Source of the DNA: Promicromonospora sp. Populi | Lineage (GTDB): Bacteria > Actinomycetota > Actinomycetes > Actinomycetales > Cellulomonadaceae | Assembly (NCBI RefSeq): GCF_041081105.1 | Contig: NZ_CP163528.1 | Location: 310,001 to 374,000, forward strand | Direction: 5' to 3' | DNA length: 64,000 nucleotides | In this document: positions 59,273 to 64,000 of the stretch, in pieces | Position numbering within the stretch: position 1 is the stretch's first letter | Layout of the letters: every line of letters starts with the position of its first letter | Notes under the pieces: generated by a model | What the model was told of the DNA's origin: nothing | Database searches by the model: none | The model's input: only the letters and a program-made list of their open reading frames with translations | Position numbers and translations under genes: made by a program

Positions 59273-60610
59273 GTGGCAACTCCGCAGAACTACCTGGCAG
59301 TAATCAAGGTGGTCGGCATCGGCGGCGGTGGTGTGAACGCCGTCAACCGCATGATCGAGGTCGGCCTCAAGGGCGTCGAGTTCATCGCCATCAACACTGA
59401 CGCACAGGCGCTCCTGATGTCGGACGCGGACGTCAAGCTCGACGTCGGGCGCGAGCTCACGCGCGGCCTTGGTGCCGGCGCGGACCCGGAGGTGGGCAAG
59501 AAGGCCGCCGAGGACCACGCCGAGGAGATCGAGGACGTCCTGCGCGGCGCCGACATGGTCTTTGTCACCGCGGGCGAGGGCGGCGGCACCGGCACGGGTG
59601 GCGCTCCGGTCGTGGCGCGCATCGCGCGTGCGCTCGGAGCGCTGACCGTCGGCGTCGTCACGCGTCCGTTCACGTTCGAGGGCCGCCGTCGCGCCGTGCA
59701 GGCCGACAGCGGTATCGAGAACCTCCGAGACGAGGTCGACACGTTGATCGTCATCCCGAACGACCGGCTCCTGGCGATGTCGGACCGGAACGTGTCCGCG
59801 ATCGCGGCGTTCCACTCCGCCGACCAGGTCCTGCACTCCGGTGTGCAGGGCATCACGGACCTCATCACCACGCCCGGCCTGATCAACCTGGACTTCGCGG
59901 ACGTGAAGTCGGTCATGCAGGGTGCGGGCTCGGCGCTCATGGGCATCGGCTCCGCACGCGGCGAGGACCGCGCGGTGCAGGCCGCCGAGCTGGCGATCTC
60001 GTCGCCGCTGCTCGAGGCGTCGATCGACGGTGCGCACGGTGTGCTGCTCTCGATCCAGGGCGGCAGCGACCTCGGCCTCTTCGAGGTGCACGAGGCCGCG
60101 CGCCTGGTGCAGGAGGCCGCGCACCCGGAGGCGAACATCATCTTCGGTACGGTCATCGACGACGCGCTGGGCGACGAGGTGCGGGTCACCGTCATCGCCG
60201 CGGGTTTTGACGGCGGCCTGCCCAAGGAGCGCAAGGACAGCCGGGCGCTCGGCCAGGTCTCGGGTGCGGTCTCGGCGGCCACGCGTAGCCCCGCCACGGC
60301 GCCGGTCCCGCTGCCCGACGTGTCGGACGCGGCGCGCCGGATTCCCGAGCTGCAGGGTGTCAACGGCATGCCGCCGTCGGTCCCGCCGGCGCACCCGGTG
60401 CCCGTCTCGACGCTGCCGCGCGTGATCGACGACGAGGGTTCGGACGACGTGCCGCGCACGCTGGACGAGCCGGCCGTCGTGGTGCACGGCTCCTTCAACC
60501 GGCAGGACGTGGGTCGCGAGCAGGAGCGCGTCGAGGTCCCGCCGCTGTACGACGAGAACCCGCGCAGGTCGTCGTCGGAGGACCTCGACGTCCCCGACTT
60601 CCTGAAGTGA
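59273..60610 (+). CDS. ftsZ: Cell division GTPase FtsZ
   Basis: FtsZ polymerises into the Z ring. The 445-residue protein has [25 protein letters not shown], the tubulin signature [21 protein letters not shown] in the form [20 protein letters not shown], a variable linker (about 320-430), and the conserved C-terminal peptide DLDVPDFLK that binds partners such as SepF. GTG start with AAAGG 8 nt upstream. Its stop codon lies in a 13-nt tandem duplication. Confidence 0.98.
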   Translation: MATPQNYLAVIKVVGIGGGGVNAVNRMIEVGLKGVEFIAINTDAQALLMSDADVKLDVGRELTRGLGAGADPEVGKKAAEDHAEEIEDVLRGADMVFVTAGEGGGTGTGGAPVVARIARALGALTVGVVTRPFTFEGRRRAVQADSGIENLRDEVDTLIVIPNDRLLAMSDRNVSAIAAFHSADQVLHSGVQGITDLITTPGLINLDFADVKSVMQGAGSALMGIGSARGEDRAVQAAELAISSPLLEASIDGAHGVLLSIQGGSDLGLFEVHEAARLVQEAAHPEANIIFGTVIDDALGDEVRVTVIAAGFDGGLPKERKDSRALGQVSGAVSAATRSPATAPVPLPDVSDAARRIPELQGVNGMPPSVPPAHPVPVSTLPRVIDDEGSDDVPRTLDEPAVVVHGSFNRQDVGREQERVEVPPLYDENPRRSSSEDLDVPDFLK

Positions 60611-60622
60611 CTTCCTGAAGTG
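60597..60622 (+). repeat. 13-nt tandem duplication over the ftsZ stop
   Basis: ACTTCCTGAAGTG occurs twice back to back (60597-60609, 60610-60622). The first copy encodes the last FtsZ residues and contributes to the stop. Each unit is itself an imperfect palindrome (ACTTC-CT-GAAGT). Confidence 0.8.
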
Positions 60623-60632
60623 ATCGGCCGGG

Positions 60633-60638
60633 TAACCT
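60633..60638 (+). promoter_or_regulatory. Candidate leaderless -10 of pgeF
   Basis: TAACCT lies exactly 7 nt before GTG 60646, with no Shine-Dalgarno sequence. The same hexamer and spacing precede the LamG-domain gene. The -35 is weak (a TGACTT lies 19 nt upstream). Confidence 0.5.
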
Positions 60639-60645
60639 CGCACAC

Positions 60646-61437
60646 GTGAGCGACACCCGGACTCTTGCAGGCGTGCACCCCGTCGATCTTGGCGACGGGG
60701 TGCACGCCTTTTTCACGACCGGTGCGGGCGGCGTGTCGCCGGCCCCATGGGCGACGTCGGACGGCGGCGGCCTGAACCTTGGCCTGAACGTGTCCGACGA
60801 CGCGGCCCGGGTGGCGGCCAACCGTTCCCTGGTCGTGGAACGGCTCGGCGCGCCGGTGGCGTTCGCCACCCAGGTGCACGGTGACGTGGTGCTCGAGCTC
60901 GGCGGTGCCGAGCGGAGCCTCTGGGCCGCGCCCCGGCCGCCGGACTCCGCGGGGGAGGGCGACGCGCTCGTCACCGCCGAGCGCGGGCTGGGCCTCGGGG
61001 TACTGGTCGCGGACTGCGTGCCGGTGCTGCTGGCCGACCCCGTGGCGCGAGTGGTCGGTGTGGCGCACGCGGGGCGCAAGGGCGTCCTGGCGGGTGTGGT
61101 GCACCGCGCGCTGGACGTGCTGGTCGCCCGGGGAGCGGATCCCGCGCGCGTGCGCGCCGCCGTCGGACCCGCGGTGTGCGGGCGGTGCTACGAGGTGCCT
61201 GGCGCGATGCGCGACGAGGTGGCCGCCGCGGTGCCCGAGACCTTCGCGACGACGCGCGGCGGCACGCCAGGTCTCGACCTGCCTGCCGGGGTGGTCGCGC
61301 AGCTGGCCGCGCGTGGCGTCGTCGTGACCCGTGTCGAGCGCTGCACGGTCGAGGAACCAGACCTCTTCTCGCACCGACGCGCGAGCCTGGCGGGTACCAC
61401 AACGGGGCGACAGGCGGGCATCGTGGCGCTGATGTGA
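60646..61437 (+). CDS. pgeF: Peptidoglycan editing factor / purine nucleoside phosphorylase family (YfiH, laccase domain)
   Basis: A 263-residue Cu-oxidase_4/YfiH protein. The metal-site residues are present: His in ATQVHGDVV, Cys in LVADCVPVLLAD and His in VGVAHAGRKG, with VGPAVCGRCYEV near the active site. In E. coli PgeF removes wrongly incorporated L-Ser from UDP-MurNAc precursors; relatives show adenosine/purine nucleoside activity. It follows ftsZ, as in many actinobacteria. GTG 60646 fits a leaderless -10. Codons 9-22 form a terminator-like hairpin followed by TTTTT. Confidence 0.92.
   Translation: MSDTRTLAGVHPVDLGDGVHAFFTTGAGGVSPAPWATSDGGGLNLGLNVSDDAARVAANRSLVVERLGAPVAFATQVHGDVVLELGGAERSLWAAPRPPDSAGEGDALVTAERGLGLGVLVADCVPVLLADPVARVVGVAHAGRKGVLAGVVHRALDVLVARGADPARVRAAVGPAVCGRCYEVPGAMRDEVAAAVPETFATTRGGTPGLDLPAGVVAQLAARGVVVTRVERCTVEEPDLFSHRRASLAGTTTGRQAGIVALM
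60670..60713 (+). terminator. Terminator-like hairpin inside the start of pgeF
   Basis: A perfect 16-bp stem (GGCGTGCACCCCGTCG at 60670-60685, complement at 60693-60708), a 7-nt loop and TTTTT (60709-60713). It has the full form of an intrinsic terminator and would end ftsZ transcripts, yet it lies within codons 9-22 of pgeF. Confidence 0.75.
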
Positions 61438-61530
61438 CCGGGATTACTCTCGCTTGGTGTACGCGACACGCCGGTAGCACCCTCCTGACCTGCGAAATCA
61501 CACGGATGTCGTTTTTAACGAGCATTCGCT

Positions 61531-61553
61531 GAACAACTTTGGCAAAGTTGTTC
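61531..61553. promoter_or_regulatory. 23-bp perfect palindrome upstream of sepF
   Basis: GAACAACTTTG and CAAAGTTGTTC flank one G. It is A/T-rich and lies in the 266-nt pgeF-sepF gap. A possible -10, TACTTT, lies 43 nt downstream (61596-61601). The form suggests a dimeric repressor or activator site. The regulator is unknown. Confidence 0.6.
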
Positions 61554-61703
61554 GTGGCACGGCGTGTCGCACTTCCGGGTCGGATTGCGCCGGGCTACTT
61601 TTGTCAAGGCGACCTCGACGAGGGGTCAAGGTCGGACCTGTTGTACGGGACCGGTGGACACCGACAGAAGGACGCACAGCAGGCGACGAACGGAGAAAGA
61701 GCG

Positions 61704-62174
61704 ATGGCCGGAGCACTTCGCAAGACCATGCTGTATCTGGGCCTCGCCGACGATCAGGGCGAGCAGGAGTACCTCGACGACTACGACGAGGGCCTGGAGG
61801 AAAACGTGGAGGATCACCGGCACGCACAGGTCACGCCGCTGCACCGCGACGGTGTGCCGCGTGAGGCCATGTCCTCCTCGGAGCTGCGCCGCATCACGAC
61901 GGTGCACCCCCGGTCGTACAACGATGCCCGGAGCATCGGCGAGGCCTTCCGCGCCGGAACTCCGGTCATCATGAACCTCTCCGACATGGACGACGCCGAC
62001 GCCAAGCGCCTGGTCGACTTCTCCGCCGGCCTGATCTTCGGTCTGCACGGCTCGATCGAGCGGGTGACCAACAAGGTCTTCCTGCTCTCGCCCGAGCACG
62101 TGGAGATCTCGGCTGAGGAGCAGAGGCCCATCGAGAAGCCGAACGGACGCGGCGGCTTCTACAACCAGAGCTGA
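61704..62174 (+). CDS. sepF: Cell division protein SepF
   Basis: SepF anchors FtsZ to the membrane and is the main FtsZ tether in actinobacteria lacking FtsA. The 156-residue protein has the N-terminal membrane-binding amphipathic region ([14 protein letters not shown]), an acidic linker, and the SepF core ([52 protein letters not shown]). ATG 61704 has GGAGAAAG upstream; the longer open frame from 61539 is not supported. Confidence 0.95.
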   Translation: MAGALRKTMLYLGLADDQGEQEYLDDYDEGLEENVEDHRHAQVTPLHRDGVPREAMSSSELRRITTVHPRSYNDARSIGEAFRAGTPVIMNLSDMDDADAKRLVDFSAGLIFGLHGSIERVTNKVFLLSPEHVEISAEEQRPIEKPNGRGGFYNQS

Positions 62175-62186
62175 TCCCTACGAGAC

Positions 62187-62230
62187 CATGGGTGAGGGGC
62201 GGCCGCAGCAGCGGTCGTCCCTCACCCATG
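62187..62230 (+). terminator. 20-bp hairpin after sepF
   Basis: The stem from 62187-62206 pairs with 62211-62230, with two G-T pairs and an AGCA loop. No T-run follows. A terminator or RNA-stabilising hairpin at the sepF 3' end. Confidence 0.5.
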
Positions 62231-62300
62231 TCCGTCTCCGTGGTCTGCCTCTGTGCGGGTTCACCACTGGCAGTTCACGCGAATCCCGGCCCGGACAGGT

Positions 62301-62306
62301 TAGGTT
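62301..62306 (+). promoter_or_regulatory. Candidate leaderless -10 of yggT
   Basis: TAGGTT lies exactly 7 nt before GTG 62314, with no Shine-Dalgarno sequence. Same hexamer and spacing as at murE. It fits with the hairpin ending the sepF transcript just upstream. Confidence 0.5.
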
Positions 62307-62313
62307 GTCCCTT

Positions 62314-62592
62314 GTGATCTGGGACTTCATCGGCTTCGTGCTGTGGCTCTTCCTGCTGTTTCTCATCGGACGGCTGATCTTCGACTGGGTGCAGTTCTTT
62401 GCCCGGGACTGGCGGCCGCGTGGTGTGCTGCTTGTGATCGCGGAGGCGATCTACACGGTCACCGACCCGCCGCTGCGGTTCCTGCGCCGCCTGATCCCGC
62501 CGCTGCGGCTTGGCCAGGTACAGCTGGACCTGGCGTTCATCATCCTGTTCTTCGGCGTCTCGCTGCTCTCTACGGTCATCAGCGGTCTCTAG
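62314..62592 (+). CDS. YggT family membrane protein
   Basis: A 92-residue protein with two transmembrane helices (IGFVLWLFLLFLIGRLIFDWV near the start and LDLAFIILFFGVSLLSTVI at the end) and the YggT signature YTVTDPPLRFLRRLIPPLRLG between. Family members lie between sepF and divIVA in Gram-positives and are implicated in division or osmotic tolerance; the biochemical role is unknown. GTG 62314 was chosen from the leaderless promoter and family length over an open frame from 62188. Confidence 0.88.
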   Translation: MIWDFIGFVLWLFLLFLIGRLIFDWVQFFARDWRPRGVLLVIAEAIYTVTDPPLRFLRRLIPPLRLGQVQLDLAFIILFFGVSLLSTVISGL

Positions 62593-62858
62593 TGATGACC
62601 GGGCGCGTGGGGAACTTGTGCCGGTTCGTGAAGGGCTCGGTCGGTGCGAGCCGGCAGTGCCCCTGGAATCATTGACCAGCGCATGGATACGGCCTGGGGT
62701 GACACGGCACACTCTGTGAGGAAATCGTGCCCGGGTATGCTCCCGGTGTCCCGCGCCGATGTCGTCCGCTACCGTGGGCTCAGACGGAGGGCGCGCGGCT
62801 GGGCAGCTCCGACGTCCGAGTTCCGCGTTCCTAACGTTCTAACTTTCGAGGTGACACG

Positions 62859-63500
62859 ATGGCACTGCTTACTGCAGAGGACATCCTCAACAAGAAGTTC
62901 TCCGCGACGAAGTTCCGCGAGGGCTACGACGTCGAGGAGGTCGACGACTTCCTCGACGAGGTCGTGCGGACCCTGACCAACGTCCAGGAGGAGAACGAAG
63001 GCCTCCGGCAGAAGGTGGCCGCCGCTGAGCGACGGATCGCCGAGCTGTCACGCAACGACGCCTCGGCTCCCGCCCGTGCGCAGGCCGCTCCGGTCGCGGC
63101 GCCGGTCATGCCGTCAGGCCCCGTGGGCCCCAAGGGCAACGGCCCGGAGCCGGAGTCGGCGACAGGGATGCTCCAGCTGGCGCAGAAGCTGCACGACGAC
63201 TACGTGCGCTCGGGCCAGGAAGAGGGCGACCGGCTCATCACGGAGGCCAAGTCCGAGGGTGCGCGCATCGTGCGCGACGCCGAGGAGACCTCGCACCGCA
63301 CGCTTTCCCAGCTCGAGCAGGAGCGTTCGCTGCTGGAGCGCAAGATCGACGAGCTGCGTCTCTTCGAGCGCGACTACCGCACACGTCTGAAGAGCTTCCT
63401 GCAGAACCTGCTCGGCGACCTCGACTCGCGCGGCTCGGCACTGCCGCCGCGCAACAACCAGCAGTCCGGCCGACCGGCCGAGATGGCCCAGGGCATCTGA
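62859..63500 (+). CDS. divIVA: Polar growth / septum organiser DivIVA (Wag31)
   Basis: A 213-residue coiled-coil protein. The membrane-binding N-terminal domain reads LTAEDILNKKFSATKFREGYDVEEVDDFLDEVVRTL with the conserved FSATKFREGYD loop. A coiled coil follows, then a Pro/Ala-rich linker (about 68-98), a long second coiled coil and a short tail. DivIVA binds curved membrane at poles and septa and recruits wall synthesis. ATG follows GAGGTGA. The 266 nt before it hold a TATGCT (62736-62741) as possible -10. Confidence 0.95.
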   Translation: MALLTAEDILNKKFSATKFREGYDVEEVDDFLDEVVRTLTNVQEENEGLRQKVAAAERRIAELSRNDASAPARAQAAPVAAPVMPSGPVGPKGNGPEPESATGMLQLAQKLHDDYVRSGQEEGDRLITEAKSEGARIVRDAEETSHRTLSQLEQERSLLERKIDELRLFERDYRTRLKSFLQNLLGDLDSRGSALPPRNNQQSGRPAEMAQGI

Positions 63501-63579
63501 CAAGAGCAGCTCGTCGAGCACGGCGGCCGGGTGTCCCCACCTCACACCAGGCGGCCGAGCGCGACACGCCCACACGATT

Positions 63580-63604
63580 GGGGCACGCCACACCGGCGTG
63601 CCCC
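63580..63604 (+). terminator. Terminator after divIVA
   Basis: GGGGCACGCC (63580-63589) pairs with GGCGTGCCCC (63595-63604) across a 5-nt loop, followed by GTTGTGCGTTT. It ends the dcw cluster. Confidence 0.7.
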
Positions 63605-63675
63605 GTTGTGCGTTTGGCTGCTTGTGCTTACGCTTCGTGCACTTGACCACCGGGGGCGACCGTGAAGGGGAACCC

Positions 63676-64000
63676 ATGACCAAGATCTCGACCGCGACGA
63701 GAGCCGCGATCAAGCAAGAGTTCCCGAACCTGACGCGCGACGTGAAGAAGTTCCCCGTCCGTGACGGTGAAGAACCTTGGACCCCGCGTGAGGCGGAAGA
63801 GCTGGCCGCGCTGCTGCTCGACGACAAGGAGCGGCTGGAGCGAGAGCTGCTCATCGCCGACAAGGAGCTGTCCGAGCTGTTGCGCAGCTCGGGCGACGGC
63901 GCGGGCGACGACCCGGCCGACTACGGTTCGAGCGCACTGGAGCGCGAACAGGAGCTCACGCTCGTCAACAACATGCGTGACCTCCTGGACCAGACGAACC
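63676..64000 (+). CDS. TraR/DksA-family protein, 5' part only
   Basis: ATG 63676 follows GAAGGGGAA. The frame runs off the window after about 108 residues: MTKISTATRAAIKQEFPNLT, then EPWTPREAEELAALLLDDKERLERELL and DDPADYGSSALEREQELTL. The Glu/Leu coiled coil and DPADYGSSALEREQE wording are those of TraR/DksA zinc-finger proteins found after divIVA in actinobacteria. The zinc finger would lie beyond the end, so family assignment rests on the N-terminal half. Confidence 0.8.
   Translation, partial: MTKISTATRAAIKQEFPNLTRDVKKFPVRDGEEPWTPREAEELAALLLDDKERLERELLIADKELSELLRSSGDGAGDDPADYGSSALEREQELTLVNNMRDLLDQTN

Overview
The window is chromosomal DNA of a high-GC Gram-positive bacterium. The division/cell-wall (dcw) cluster contains sepF, yggT and a Wag31-type divIVA. 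The region also holds a DUF3040 gene, a SAV_6107-family HEPN gene next to dinB, a LexA box of the TCGAAC-N4-GTTCGA type, and many GTG starts. All of this points to an actinobacterium, most likely Micrococcales near Promicromonosporaceae/Cellulomonadaceae. The family placement is inference. MurE lacks the diaminopimelate signature, which fits the Lys/Orn peptidoglycan of that group.

Layout. 1-7 kb: a partial TRIC/UPF0126 channel, a P450 without a canonical ExxR, a sulfotransferase, serA and a HelD-type RNA polymerase helicase. 7-10.6 kb: a signalling trio of receiver-PP2C phosphatase, membrane histidine kinase and single-domain receiver. 10.7-15.6 kb: a PAC2 protein, a cold-shock protein with its terminator, an aminopropyltransferase-like protein divergent from an SOS-controlled HEPN-dinB pair, and DUF3040. 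15.7-20.4 kb, minus strand: moxR-DUF58-transglutaminase. 20.7-25.0 kb: first half of the dcw cluster (mraZ, rsmH, ftsL, ftsI), preceded by four 10-bp-phased MraZ boxes.

The dcw cluster is then interrupted for about 23 kb. The first cargo (25.1-34.2 kb) is a TetR regulator with a clear operator, a GH3 beta-glucosidase and a family-5 (Opp-like) ABC importer. The second (34.2-48.3 kb) is a polymorphic-toxin locus: a 51-bp palindrome, a secreted LamG/DNRLRE protein, a 3050-residue RHS protein ending in a HINT domain and an Ntox50-like RNase toxin, a probable immunity gene, and a tail of small genes, two of which look broken. The dcw cluster resumes at 48.4 kb from its own apparent leaderless promoter: murE-murF-mraY-murD-ftsW-murG-murC-ftsQ-ftsZ-pgeF-sepF-yggT-divIVA. 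The window closes with the start of a TraR/DksA-family gene.

Most dcw genes overlap by 4 nt (ATGA/GTGA), implying translational coupling. Five genes without a Shine-Dalgarno sequence share the arrangement TANNNT-N7-RTG, which suggests leaderless transcripts. I saw no tRNA, rRNA, CRISPR array or intact insertion sequence.
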